A stretch of DNA of 64,000 bases from the NCBI GenBank assembly GCA_900708905.1, contig CAADRB010000007.1, positions 607,982-671,981 on the forward strand, given 5' to 3'. The notes under the pieces were generated by a model. The model was not told the origin of the DNA. It worked only from the letters and a program-made list of their open reading frames with translations, and did not search any database. Shown here one piece after another: positions 12,901-27,900 of this stretch (the stretch's first letter is position 1; each line of letters starts with the position of its first letter). The position numbers and the translations under genes were made by a program. This stretch comes from Hymenolepis diminuta. Its lineage: Eukaryota > Platyhelminthes > Cestoda > Cyclophyllidea > Hymenolepididae.

Positions 12901-15900
12901 TCTTCTTGTCAGTAAACAAAATCTAATTTATAATAACTTTTAAATCTTTTCCCGACTGAACATAAGTGAAAGGAAATCATCTTATTAAATAAAAATATCC
13001 TACAAATAGCAGATTATATAATAAAATTAAAAATTAATATTTGTTAAAGCAAAATTTTCCATTCAACTATAGTCATGGCAAACAACTTATCCATTTAAGT
13101 TTTCACGCTTTTCCTATTCAAAAATAGTGATAGTTTACCAAACTTCAAAGATACTTTCATTTAATATCGAATTATCATTATAACTGAAAACACTATTATA
13201 AATACCATTTTCCTATGTAGTATTCATTCCTAAAGTCGAACGAAAGGCGGCAATAGGATACGTTCTCATTTAATAATAAAACGACAATTTTTCGGGAATT
13301 TGTCTCCTAAGCTCCTTAAAGTAAACGTAAACCCTACCATACGGAAGGGTCAATATCAGGATTAAACTACTTACTTTAGAAATGAATCAGGGAAGCGATT
13401 CGATCAAACTTCTCAGGAGAATTATAAATTGTAATATTTATGACTTAGGAAGAATAAGAGATTTCTCAAATCCACTTCAGCGATAAGCTTTCTAACTCAT
13501 CTTGGGTAGAGGAAAAGTACTTCCAAGTCGTTCCGATCTTGTGTTAAGTGTTGCGGTTAGCCTTTCTGATGACTGGATGTGTATCCATCTAATGAAATCT
13601 GACCTAGCAGACGTACACATTAATACCTATGCTATCCGATATGATATTTTTTTAGATTTTGGTGGAAGATGTTACAACGAAAAAATCGTTCACTTTCCCT
13701 TGTGGTCAGTGGATAATTCCTGACAGAGACGGTGCTCCAGTCTCTCGGTATCTCCCACTAGAAGATTCTAAAGATCCTTCTCCAGTGATTCCAGGTATGT
13801 TCAAAATTCTCTTTTGCTAGTGGAGTCAATGTTAACCTCTAACTTCTTAAGTTATATTCCCCTTAGAGCAAAAATTCGAAATGACTCTCTTCACAAAATG
13901 CGATAGACCGGTAATGGGCAAACTAACCGATGTATTCTTCCGTTTGTTTGGACCCAAAGAGAAGAATTTCGATGAAAGAGCCTTTAATAAATCCATTAAG
14001 ATGGGTAACTTTTCGCCTCCAAACAGACGCTGTTCTCCCATAATCTGTATTCCAGGAGAGCAGCTGAAGCCCACGGGAGAATCAGTGTTCAAATTCACAG
14101 TTAATGGCTGTCATAGATTGTCACCGAGCTCAAAACTGTCTCTTGGACATGATGCTCCTCAAAAGTCTTCCGATTGGTTCGTTGAAAAGGTTAGTCAATC
14201 TACACATTTGAAGAGTTATTATCATAAATTGAAATATATATATTAAAAATGATTTTTTTAATGCTAGGTTATGCTTTACTGCTTAAATACAGGAATTACT
14301 CAAATCTTTCACTGCAAGAAGTGGTTTCCCTTCACCGATAATGAAGTGAAAAGAAAGATAGGTCCTCAGTACACTGTGACACCGTCTAAAAGGCCACCGG
14401 GTAAGTATATAGTTAATTATTCTTCCCCCATCCATATACGATTACATTAATTTTCTGTGAGTAAGAGAGAAGTAACTCCCTATTAGGAAATAAATAAATA
14501 CGTTAAACAGTTTATTGAATTTTAAATAATATATATAATATAAAATTTTATTTAAGGTATGAATTACACTTAAGAATTTGTCTATGGTTTCTTTAACCAT
14601 AAGGGCCTCATCATGAACTCGTAGCCCTGAGTTCTGCATGAAAGTTTTTGATAAAATGTTAGTTCTATAGTTATTAATTACCATCTTAGCGGTCCCTCAG
14701 AAGGGTCCTTCAGAAAAAAGTTTTTTTTTGAAATAGGCACCCACAATTTTAACTTTTCAAGTACGTTGGTTCAACGTATTGCTAATATAAAGTGGTACTA
14801 TATTTAGAAGTCTTAGGACGCTTTTAAAGTCCAAAGTAAAATGTCTAGTTTACTTCAGGCGAACATTATAGAAGATAAATTGTGTTGCATAATATTCACC
14901 TAAGAAATTATCACTACATTAATTTAAAAGACTGTATCAAAGGCACGGTTTGGACATGGAATATGAAGCTTTCAACATAAAATTTACTGAAAACGGAATC
15001 AGATTATGAAATTTAGAGATCTTGGTTCTGAAATCAACGATTTCTGCATCAAACATGTTATGATTAGCACTCCTTTGTCCACGAAGTCTTCATGGTTAAG
15101 GTATTTGGAAGGTTTCTGAGTAACAGATGCAGATATTGGTTCTCAAGAGCAAAGTCTCTTACTTGTTCTAACTTTCGTAATTCCGCGTCCCAAAGCAATT
15201 CACTTTCATTTGACAGTAGTAGAAACCATGCATTTGGAATTAACCAAATTTAAAAGGTTTTATGGCGGCACCATTTCCATCTTAAAACTAAACTAGCTGG
15301 CATTAGGTATGAGGTGCTTTTTGCAGCAGTCTTTTAATAGCCAAGAAACTGGCAGAGTGATATGAGCTATCATGAATTTAACGTAGCAGAGCGAAACAGG
15401 GTTCGCTTTGTGAAGCTGACAAGCTTAATTGACTGAAAGCTTGCAAAATTGAAGAATGGAATCCTAAAAAGTCCTCCATACTGCAAAGAAATTTTAATAT
15501 TGTGTTTGAAAAAAGTATTGCTTTCTCATTGTCAAATATTTTTATTATTAACGAAAATTCGCGCGAAATTAAAACTGCTGCCTTTCATAGTTTCACTTAT
15601 GACTCCCAAAGCCAATATTGATTAAGCCTACCAAAGGCCTATATTTAAATCATATATCATTACTCTCCTTCAAACGTGTGAAAATTTTGAAATAAAAAAT
15701 CGAATGATAGACAAGACAGACCATTCACTCTTTTCCCATATCATGCAATTTGTGTCAAAATTTAGTCAGAAAAGAAAACTAGCCTTATTTTAAATAAACA
15801 ATTTAAATATTGTATACATTTTTTCAGCGATTAACAATGCAGATTGGCAAGTAGAGGTTTATACTAGTGAAATGAGAGATGCAGGCACTACCGCTCCAGT

Positions 15901-18900
15901 TTATATGACACTATATGGAAATCAGGGAAAAACCGATGAAATCTGGCTCAATGAGGCGTATTCAGCTGATAAAGATGCCTTTTTCGATCGAGGTTCCTGT
16001 AGGATTTTTAAGCTAAATTTGCCTCCAGTCGGCGATCTCTCTAAGCTTCGAATCCGTCATGATGCTACAACAACCAGTCCGGACTGGTATCTTGAAAAAG
16101 TATATCCTACTTAAAACATTTCAGTAGAAAAGCTGTGACTTTTAAAATTTTTGAGCTATTTTTTTAGGTTATAATTCAACATCTCACAACAAGAAAATCC
16201 TATCTTTTCACCTGCAACAGATGGCTCGGTGTCGGAGATAATACGACCTCAAACATTTGTGAAATACCTGTTTCCGAATCAAATGGTGATCAGCCTCTAT
16301 CAGGTAAATTTTCGAAATTTAATCAAATTCATATTGCTTAACATTTTACTAAATTGATAAAAAAAGCATAAAGAGAAGTAAGAAAATGTAATCAACTTCT
16401 CTTTAATTGAAATTCAGCCCATTTAAACAAAAATTTTTATCTAAGATAGGATTTGGACATGGGGTTAATATCCCTAAGCGCAATATTCACCGAGAGCAGC
16501 AAATAGGGAAAGTAGGCGATTTCATCCTTAACGTTAAAATGCATAAATGGCTTCAGTTGTCCTTAAAACTTTATTTCCTGAGAAGACTGTACGGTTGGAA
16601 CTTAGCCCTCAATCCAAATAGGTGAATGTTAGAACTGATTTTGGATTTCAACTCAGTTCAAATTCGTTTGATTGCGGAAGATAACAGCCTAAATGACAAA
16701 AGGTCAAAGATTGACTTGTGCCACTACCATCCTTAGAATTTCAGAGCTGTTAATTGATATATGCTGATAATATTATTTCTTCTCATAACCAAGATAGCAA
16801 GATGAATATTTTTAGCCAAATAGGGATAATTTACTTAACTAAAAGTATTTTCTTCCATCATGATCACTCGCAATAAGTGAAGCAAATTAAATATTTTCAT
16901 GAATATTTAATGATGAAAGACAAATTTTAGAGACTAATTAAGTTCTCTCTCTTAATCAAACGAAATAAGAAAGGTAATTTAAGTTGAAATTAAAGAGGTT
17001 AAAAGGAAACAAACTCAAATTTTGGTAAAATGATTCACCACATATGATTTGATTTAAATTGACAATTTTTCAAATTTTTATATCCTATTTTTTAAAGAGC
17101 CTTTTTTGCAAGAAGTGAAAAATGATCAGCTGTATCTGGTCAGAGCCTTCTTAATAGCACTTGCCAGCTCAATCCAGTATAATTACGGAAAGTTCTAGAA
17201 ATGAGTTTGTTTATTTTTCAATGCAAAAGTGATAATAAAATTCGATCACATGATTTAATCACCACCCATAGACTGTTTTACTCGACTTGCTTATAATAAT
17301 CCATTTTCTCAATTTTCTGTCAAATTTTGAGTGAAATATGACAAATTTTTTGGAGAAAAAAGGAAAGGTTTTGTATATTGTATTAACGCACATAAATCAG
17401 TATTTGTTCCGATGTCGAAATAATAATTTTAAAAACTTTAAACCCCGGAGAATTAGTGAAATTGGCGAACAGTAAAGACAGTAAATGAGATGAAAATTAA
17501 GATTGCGTTGAAGCAGGAAATAACTAAAAGATAAAAAAAGTGTCTCAATTCTTTTGGATTTTTAATTAATTTGATTGTCCACTTTTTATTTTGATATGTA
17601 TATTTCATATTGTATTACGCTTAAATGTCGCAAGTTCTAAACTTAAAGATCTGATCCCTTAGATACCGAACATGAGTCCGTTTACACAATTTTTAAGGTT
17701 CATTAACTAGTTGAATACATTACGCGATTGTCTTACAATTCATATAAATTTATGCCTTCTTATAGCTAAGGACAACAGGTTGATACTAGTCAGAATTTAT
17801 TCTAATAATCACAATAGTATTTTAATGAAATTCGAAAGCCAACTTCTGTGCTCATCCAGTTTATTAGTAACACAGTAATGTTGCTAATAGTACATTTGTT
17901 ACCCATAACTTACCATCATTTATGTGTATACTATAAATTAAACTCAGTATAAGCCAATTAAAATCGAATTTAGGTAGCCCTAACCAGGAGAAGACACTCA
18001 ATATCAAACATCTATTCTATTTATACCATATCGAAAGTCACTTTCGTTTTGATTAACGTAAGTGGGATATGTTTCCAGCGTGACCTGACAGTTGACACAC
18101 CTTAATCATAGAATTTTTGCAGACCTGAAAAATTCTTATGGGGCACTTATGGGGCATAAGTACGGAAAGACTTCTGCATTATACAAGAAATTTCAAAAGT
18201 TGAAAATTCATGGTTAATATTCTTTTAATAATGCTATTGGCCATCATTTTATGAAGTTTAAACTATCCTTTTTACCTTAAATTTGAGTTCTTTCAAAATG
18301 ATCCGACTGGAATTAAAAAACTGTTTTTTTTTCATAGAATATTTCCCTCGAAAAAGTATGGGATTCATTAAATTGGGAGCTTTAAGGGCCATTATCGTTT
18401 TGTTCTCACGCATTCCTGCCATTTATTGATAGTATGAGTGCTTTACGATGTCTGAATTTTTTTCTGTACTTCACTGTATTTGACTGGATTCCGGTTCAAA
18501 TTATGGAATCACTCAAGTTAAATTAAATTAACTTAAGATTTAGATCGAATTACTGGGAAATTTTTACTTCAAAGACAGAAATGATCCTTTAATAGCTAAG
18601 CAGTATTCTCATATATGACAAATACAACAGAACTTTACAATTTTTATTGGAGAGATCAAAGAACCAATGATTAAAACAACGGAAGGAAAAAGGTTTAATT
18701 GAGCTGAATGTGGATTATTTACTGGCCAGTTTGGTCAAATAAAAGAATTTATTAATGCTACCATCAGGGATGCGGGTTGAGCATGGAGATGTATAGATTA
18801 TAATGCAACATTTACAGAAAGAGGGCTAAAGTGAAATTAGCCTCGAATTTTGGCTTCGAAAAGTAAAAATTTCTCTTGAGTTTGGGATGTGATTGGATTA

Positions 18901-21900
18901 AGATCTTCCAGGTTTGAGATATATTAGGCCATTAAGTTTGGTCATTGCCTTAGTTTTAATGGTGGTTGCCCTACTGGTGTTTGTTCTTAATTAATTAAGA
19001 TTGAATAATGGGACCAATTCCATTTTCATAGCTATAGAATTGCTGATAGACATACGATTAACGGCTCAATAGAACTTATATTTTTCTTTTAGTTTGCCAT
19101 TATAAGGTAATTGTGCGTACCAGCCAACGATCAACTGAAAAATTATCTTCTAACGTGTACATAAACATATTTGGAACCACTTCTGATACTGGTAATCGTC
19201 AACTTCTTAGGAGTGGTGCATTTACAAGAGGGAAGGTAAAAACTTGTTTACTGTAAATTAATATAAATTATGTAAAAGCACGAAGTTACTATTAGTGCTT
19301 TTAAATGCTTTTAAATATTCATCCGGGAGAGAGGAATGAAATTCTGAAATTCCTCTGATGAAAAATTTGAGTACTGAAATGTCTCTTTCTTAACCATTTC
19401 CAATCAATCATCGGATGTGTACAAGTGAACACTGAATCCGTGACCCCTAACATGAGAGATAATCATTTTGAAAGCAACGCCATTGGTGCATTTAGGATTG
19501 AATTAATAACGAGCCTTTTATATTATTCCCATTAAAATCAAATTAGCATTAGCGCCATTTTTCAGGAAAAAACCCAAAATCTGCATTAAAACTATCAAAA
19601 ATCACCTCCTGTTCTTCCGGTTCTTCGACGATGCACGAATGATAAGAAGTTGTAAGAAACTAAACTGCTTCCTCTGCTTGCTTGCTTCCGATTATGCTAT
19701 TCAGTAAATATCGTACTAAATTAAAAAGGTGAAGGCTAAAGCACACTTCTCGAGCATTCTCTTCTTTGCAATTGAGAGAACGAAATGATAATGATATTCT
19801 GCAATATTATACTTCTTCTAAATATTACTATTTCTCTCACGAATCAGACTGATGAATTCATAATCGAAGCCGTGAAGTTGGGAAGGTTGAAGAAGATAAG
19901 AATCGGTCATGACGGAAGTGGATCGACTCCAAAATGGCTTTTGGAAAAGATTATTGTTGAAGAAATAGAGGATACCGATAACACAATCGAATTTGAATAT
20001 AACGAGCAAGTTCTCTTCATTTTAATCCATTAAAAATCTTTTTAAATTGTATATATTATTTGTAAGTAATTATTATACCATAAAATATATTGCTTATTTA
20101 TATTTATAAATTAATTTAATGAGACATATTAGTTAATATTTATAAGTATACTTTACAACTTTGAGATGTAAATGTTATTCATTGAATTAGTTGGGTCGAT
20201 CGAAGACAAGCCAATGGGTTGTATGAAGTCGAACTTTATCCCACGCAAAAATCCGAAGGTACGTGGTTTTTCATACGAAATTCAAAATCAAGTATATATT
20301 TTTCAAATGAAAACATAAACAATGTTTAAATTGTGAGGTCATAAATTGCCATTAAACAAGAATTAAGAAGAGGTTTCAGAAAATACCACCTAACAAATCT
20401 GAGAGTAAAAACAACTTGCCGTTGCTGTTGATGCAAAGAATTTAATTGAAATGCATTTTACGGGAAGAAAATTTACTCTGTTGGAGAAAAAAAGTCGGCT
20501 TTAGAAGTGTATCTACAAACAAGCAGGCGCTAAAGTTAAAAGCCACTTATCACAAAGATCAACTTCAGTTATCCCATTTTCTTAAACATGAAAATTTTAG
20601 TATAACCGACTTATTGAATGCAAACTTGATTAAATTTTGGAAATCTGCGCACGATTTTGTAACTGTATTTTACAAACAATATTTGCTAATTATTAATTTG
20701 CTTGGTTATTAACGTTGTTTTTGAGCGATTACGCAGTGATTAGAAAATAATCACTATTTAGAAATCTAAAAATATAAATATTTTTTCATTTTTACAAAAA
20801 AATGGATGAGTATAACTTGAATTGTACGCAAGCAATTGGTTTTTACCGATTGACAACTTTAAACAAGAAAGTTTGTACGAAAGATATGATTTTGAAGAGA
20901 GTGTATGGATGTTTATATAATACGCACAGAGGTAAAGTGAGGAATTCATCCTTGAAACTAAGGTAGGTTCAGTCTTAATCTCATATTTCACTATCTAGTT
21001 CAAATTCATCTGATTACAGAACAAAACTTTCATTTGAATCGACCAAGTGTAAAAAATTTGAAGGTGGCGCCATTGTCATCTTTCGAGTTACAGAGACGTT
21101 AGTAGGAATAAGCTGCCTTATTGCAAAGATAACAGGCTGATACTAGAATATTTGATTTAAACACGGTGGAGGTCACCAGAGGTAAACTTTAATAAATACT
21201 CATTAAGTGTATAATATTTTTCACCGAAGAATGTTTCTATCCACAATATGAATTTAATATTAAGTGAAGTTGTTATTCAAATAATTAACATTTCGTAGCC
21301 TCAAAATTTTTAGAAATTTTAAGATTGAAATAACTGCATTTTCTCGAATATTAGAAAATTATCAAACACCCACGTGGCGTGCGCCAGCTTAAAAAACGCC
21401 TAAACCGAAATTTATCAGTTTGTTGATTGTTATCCAAATAGTCATATTTTCTTCAAAATTTCTTTTTCTTATAAGAAAATAAAAGAAACGGTTTGGTGGT
21501 TTGACAATAATGTAACGAAGTTGAAATTGATTAAATGTGTAACATCACAAAATGTATTAATTTGAAAATCGATTATAGATTTAAACAACCCAGAAATCCT
21601 AAAACAGACAACGATTTTATTCTGGTTTTATTATCATTACTTTTCATCCTATTTCGGCCTTTATAAAATTTTGTGCCATGGGGATAAATTTTCTTGATTT
21701 AATAAATGTTTTGGATTATTTTCTCTTCGACAAACTATACGATTAATAAAATTTTGAATTTCACAATTTGAGGACGATTTTTTTACTAGATAATTTCAAA
21801 AGGATAAATTCTTTCTGCATAAAATGAAAACAATTCCTATTTCAATAGTGTTTTCTTTAAATGAAACTAAAAACAGGAGAGAAAGCTTTGATGCAATTTA

Positions 21901-24900
21901 AGGTAAAATTTGGTATAATATTTCTTCTACAGCCAAAAGTGTATCCGAAAATGATAAAAATAATAAAAAGAGAGAAATCAAGGTTTAATTGGGTTCATAA
22001 ACCTGATTGCGGAAGCATCATCTTAGATTTTTTCTGTTCAAACACTTATTATTTAGCACAGTTTTATAAAATAAAAGAAAATATTTCGCAAAAATATCTT
22101 AGATAAATTAACTTAAATTGATTATATTAATACACTAAACCAGCAACCCCCACAAATCAACTCTAAATGATCTTAAATAATGTCTATTTATAAAAAACAA
22201 CTCAAATGTCATTTTAAATTTAACTTCAATTTTTATCATAAAACGAAATGTAAAATAAACATTTTTTTTCGGGATTGAAAAAGAATTATTTTAACAAACC
22301 GGTTGTTCATATAGCTTCATGAGACCATGGTTTAGAGATAAGGTCGGGATCTACAAGATCAAAATATGTCAGTCTACACTTGATCCAACTGTATGTATCA
22401 ATTGTGGATTGATAAATATGACGATGTTTGAGTAACATCCGTCTTCTTTGATTGCTGCTTGTGGCAACAGGATGAATGAATGCTAATTTCCATCGGTACT
22501 ACGATTAAATGAGGAAATGTAAAATTTGACAATATTTAACATTTTTATTTAAAAAGTGTTGAAGTTTAGACCCATTCAAATTATTTCCAGTTCTAAATTC
22601 TACTTTTCAAAGGAAACTAAATCGTAATTTTCACTTCTTTAAGTATTATTTTAGCAGAGCGCTTCAGAAATATTTATGTATTTTAGTCTATTAACTATTA
22701 TTTAAAATTAATTAATAATTACTAAAAATTTATATCCGATTTTAATTTACTTAATCGAAAAATGTAATACAATTTTAAACTGATTCGTTCGAATTTCATT
22801 TACAGTAACAGATCTGGTTCCGAGAGAATCAAAACCATTGATTCCACGTAAGTAAATTATTATTGAATATTATTTAATCCCACAAAATTTAATTAATCAT
22901 TTTAAAATATAAATCGGAAATTCATATTAGCAATCTGGGGATTTTTTAATTACTAATTTTAGCCACTGATTTTAGGTTGAATAATATCGAACAAAGTGAC
23001 ATTTTTGAGGATATTTTTTTCGTATAATTTTAGAAATTCATGCATTTAGAGTTGCATTAAAATTCCTAGGGGAGAATCGGATCTTTTAATTGTAGGACAC
23101 AAGAAGACAAAATTTTCTTTCCATAACATACGGCAATCATAATGCACGTACCTAGTGCTTAGCTGTCAATTTAAAAAATACCACTTTGCTAACATGAGGT
23201 GTTAGCGTGTCGAATTGGTACATCTAAGCGACATTCACAAACTCCAACCTTCGTGCGTCAATATGAATTCTAGTAATAAATTTATCCTTATTTGCAAGTG
23301 ACAGTTGAAAAATTTTATGAAATAATATACTCATGTATATTCCACTTGTCCTTTTACGAAAAATTAAGTAAATAATTTTTCAAATTTCGCTTGGATGGAG
23401 TATATGGTCCAAAGTTAAAATCTGATCTCTCATGTGACTTTGAAGGAATGTTGAAATTCTTTTTAGGCGCGAACTATACGATACACACCATGACGGGTGA
23501 AATGCTCAAGGCCGATACAAACTCAAATTTATACATTTCTCTACTGGGTGATGCTGGGAAAACACAATTTATACCTTTGAAGCATTCTCAGTCTCCGTCA
23601 GATCCATTCCGACTCGGTCAAGAGGACATTTTCCAGTTTGAAGCTCCTTTTGTTGGAATGGTACATATTTGATAACCGTTACCTCAAAGTCGACCAAAGT
23701 CTTAAGTTAATATACGAGTATTTGATAGAGATGAGATCATTTAACGCAGAAGTTGACATTTGTTGAGAGTTTAATCTATGATTTTTGTTGCTAATAGCAA
23801 CTCTACTATTAAAAGACTTTACATTGCGTATTACCTTTCCAAATCGTATGGACATCGTACATCATTCAGAATATATAATATGGTTAGCGACTACTTGTGT
23901 TAACGCTGATGAGACTGCTGTGGATCAGCCCTACAATAACAGAATAAGTAAAGTCATTTTTGTAGATTGGAATATATACAGATAACAAGAAAGTCACTTT
24001 TTATTCACATATAGTATATGGAATGTATACATTGTGCATTAATCTACCAATTTTACTCACCTAATCGGTGGTGCCCCCAAATAAAAAAATTAAAAACAAT
24101 TTTGAATACTTTCCAAAGCTCATTCTCACCCGCATCTCCTTAAGTTAAGCTTGGGTTGAGTTTATATTTTTTATTACGCTATTTAAGACTATTTTTGGGT
24201 TTAATGACTTTTATTATTTAGAAGGGGAGGAAGCAGACGAGTTTAACTGTACTTTCATTCAATAGATCGAAAAAGCTAAAATTTTGTTGGAAAGAAAAGA
24301 CTCAGAGACCAGCTGGTATCTAAAGAATCTCTCCGTAACGGTGAATGAATTCTCGCTTCGATATCCCTTCACTGTTGAAAAGTGGCTCTCTTTAAGCCAG
24401 TATGAGGATAAGAAGGAATTCATACTTCAACCTGAATCAGTGGAAAGACTCTTTAGAGGTAAGAGAAACAATTTTTTCCACTATAAAATAATGGTCCAAG
24501 GAGGGATAACTAAACATTACTTGCTCATTTAGGAAATTGCGTATTTTCTGTCTAGCATCTTCCGTTTTTTGTCTAGACTGAATCGATTCTATTTGAAAAT
24601 TTTTCTAGACAATTACAGTATCAGAATAGAAGTATTACTGAACCAAATAGAAGAAAATCAGTGGTCTAATAAATAGTATTAAATATATTTATGGTAAAAG
24701 TACCAATACTTGGGGATCAACAAATTCCTATTTAGTTTTCGCTTAAATCTGAGTTTTAGTGTTTATGAATCTCATGTCTCCAGTGTAGCAATTTACGTCG
24801 CTTTTATAAATAATTAGCTGAAGTAAAATATCTAATAAATTTCATTATATAATAAAATAGAAGATAAGTAATATATTTAATTTCTAAATATAAATATAAA

Positions 24901-27900
24901 TTTATAAATCACTCGTGAATATGCCGGCGGTGGACCACCCATATTACGTTGAATTTAAAATTCAGGCGAATAGATTATATTTCAACAGAATATATACTAT
25001 TAAATATAAAGAAATTTGAACGTTTACCAGTGATCCTATTTGTGGAAGAGTTTTCGAGGTGGTTACAGGGTGTAATAAGAAATTACTACAAACAGTAACT
25101 GAAATGCTCACATGGGTGCGCACGGTGACTGGAGAGACCACTCAACAATGCCATTTTGTTTGACATAATTTAGCTAGTGTTCAAGCAAAAATTTGCACCC
25201 AAACAGAATTGAATATAAGAATAGAATAACTCCAAAGTCGTCAGTTTCATTTATAAATAAATTCTTAGTTGTTTTGTTCATTTGATTCCATCACACCCAA
25301 TAGAGAGCTCAATATTTCCTAACCGCTTAGGTATACATAATTAGTCACGGTGATATCTAAACCTGCTCTTTTCATCTTTGATGCAGCTTGACTTGATTTT
25401 AACATTTCGAATTTAATTCTCAAGTCAGAAGGTTCTCGGAAAAATAGTTTTGTTATTTATTTTGTAATACCATAGTTCTGATGCAATTATTCAAGATAAA
25501 AATTGAGTATGGAATTCATAGTCATCGCAACAGAAAATTGATTTATCGTTTTTCATTCTTAAAGTTCACTATACTTAAATTAAAATTTTCTAAAAAGGCA
25601 AGCTACTCTAGAATTCATTGCTATTATTATTTTGCATATACTACTTGCCAGTTTCCAAAATGCTATCTAGCGGTTAACGTGGACGTCCGATACCTCACAA
25701 ATTACCAAATCGTTGTCAGTCGGTGCACATCTGGTGCTTTGGATGTTTAACTGTAGTAGTTAATTCTGGTAGTCAAAACATGGAAAAAAAATGAAATTCT
25801 TATAAGAGTTACTCCTGGATAACTTTCCTCCATGCAGGTTTGAGGAGTTTTTATACCTGTCTAACTTATAATATACATTATCAGTTTGGAAAAATGTTAA
25901 ATGCCTAATAGAAGCTGATATCAAATCAAAATGGAACTAAATTTCAAGATATAAATATTTTAGACTCATATAGGAATGAAAATTGCAATTATTTACTTTG
26001 TTTCTTTCAACTGAGGGGTCCAGATCTTTTGATAACGGGTGAGTGTTTTTATTAGTTACACTCAAAATTACTTGGCTAGTTAATATAGTTAGGAAAACAA
26101 CTCCGAGAGCGATCATTTCCAGTCCCAAGCCAAGGAATACTTTTTAATTCCAAAGTTGTCAACATTTTGAGGGTGACTAAATAAATGAACTAGAAGACTC
26201 ATTTTTTTGTTTTCTAGCTGTTCCTTATGAGATTACCTTCTATACGGGGAGCGAATCTGGCAGTGGTACAGATGCCCTCGTATTCCTCCAGCTGTACGGC
26301 AACAAGGGTGCAAAGAAAACTGAGACCCTATTGTTTGGACCCGATGCAAAGGCATTCGCCACCGGGGGAACTGACACATTTAATGTAAGATTACTAATTT
26401 CGTTCGTGACGACAATATTTTATAGACAAAACATCGTTGTTCAGGGAGAAATTTTTACAGAGTAAAATTATTTTTAATTTCGACTAAGACAGTAGTGATT
26501 CTTATTGATTACAATATATGTTTTTGCAGGAACATATATAATGTTAGTTTAAAGCCAGTACCAGTCTATAAAGAAAAGTATTCGACCATGAAGAAATGAA
26601 CTCAAAAGGCTATGCGATACAAAGTGGTTATTTGGTGGATTCCTCTACAAAAATTCTATGACCAGTTTTCAATTATGAAAATTGCGTTGTTGAAATATTA
26701 TGAAATGCCTACATATTTTTCTCAGACTGAAGCGTCATTTAGTTTTCCGTATACAAAAGAGAACTTAAAGGAGCACATACATGAATTCACTCTCACAGCT
26801 TATTGAGGAAGGTGACAACGAAATTACTGGTGCGCCCAATCTATAATGACCGAAAACCCAATATTGTCTATTTCTATTTCTAAAATTGTGATAAAAAACT
26901 TTGCGGAAATATTTGAAAGAAATTTTAAAGTATAACGTGGGTAAATTTAATTTAATATTTGTATGTACAAAATCAGCCTTGTATTAGATTTTCAGATGTG
27001 AAATATTATTGTGATATCGTGGTACAAACATTCCATTGATGGTATAATTATTACTCTGGACTGACAGTTAGATCATCGTTTGCAAGCAGATAAACAAAAT
27101 AGCTAAATTCCAAGTCTCACTTCACTGTCATTAAAGTTCGCCTTGATTAAGCTACGGAAGACCCTGCTATGCTAGAATAAGGTTCCCTCTTGATATCCTC
27201 CATGCAAGCACGAATCAATGATAATTAACTCTCAATTTATTAAATATTCATAAGAGAGTTAAACATGTATTTAATGACATGTTTAAAAACAACGCAATGT
27301 TTAATGGCAATGTGAATTTCGGTGAATATGTTCAATTAAATAAATAGTTCTTGGAAAGATAATCCGAAAGGAACTGAAATTGATCGTCAAAAACTTTCAA
27401 TTTTCAAATGAAAATAATTAGAAAACTTCCAATGTATGTGACGTGTCTGTTAATTCCTACTTTAATAAATAGTCTACATATATTTAAATTTACCCTTTTT
27501 CTTCTTATATTTAGAGATAATAATAATTTTTTCCTATTTTAAGGTCTATACCAGTGAGGTTGGCGATATCACAAAGATTAGAGTGGGGCACAACGGGAAA
27601 GAACCTTCGGCGAATTGGTTTCTGGAGAAAATTCGAATTCGCAAAATTGCAACCCACTTTTGCGCTCACTGCTTTTTGGAAGTCTGTCCTAATATGCGGA
27701 TTTCGCGTAAGCTTTTCTAAACATTCGATATGAGGAAAGTATTTTTGCTCTATAGTTAGATAGACGATAAATTATTTGCTGGGGTTATAAAACGGTAAGC
27801 TTTATTTATATATACATTCGAGTTTTATTCTTAACATTTAGAGTAAAGTTTGACCTAACCTGGCTGATAACCTTTTTTAAACTAAGGTGTCCACAAATAA

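Noticed and set aside
13568..13602. CTGATGA followed by a TGGAT/ATCCA stem and GAAA, as a hammerhead ribozyme
   Set aside because: Six extra bases lie between stem II and GAAA, so the catalytic core cannot form.
18135..18160. 11-bp tandem duplication with a CTTATG/CATAAG hairpin
   Set aside because: Too short to be more than local slippage.
20446..20712. Plus-strand frame of 88 codons within a PLAT 6 intron
   Set aside because: It does not fit between phase-matched exons, resembles no PLAT segment and lacks convincing splice sites.
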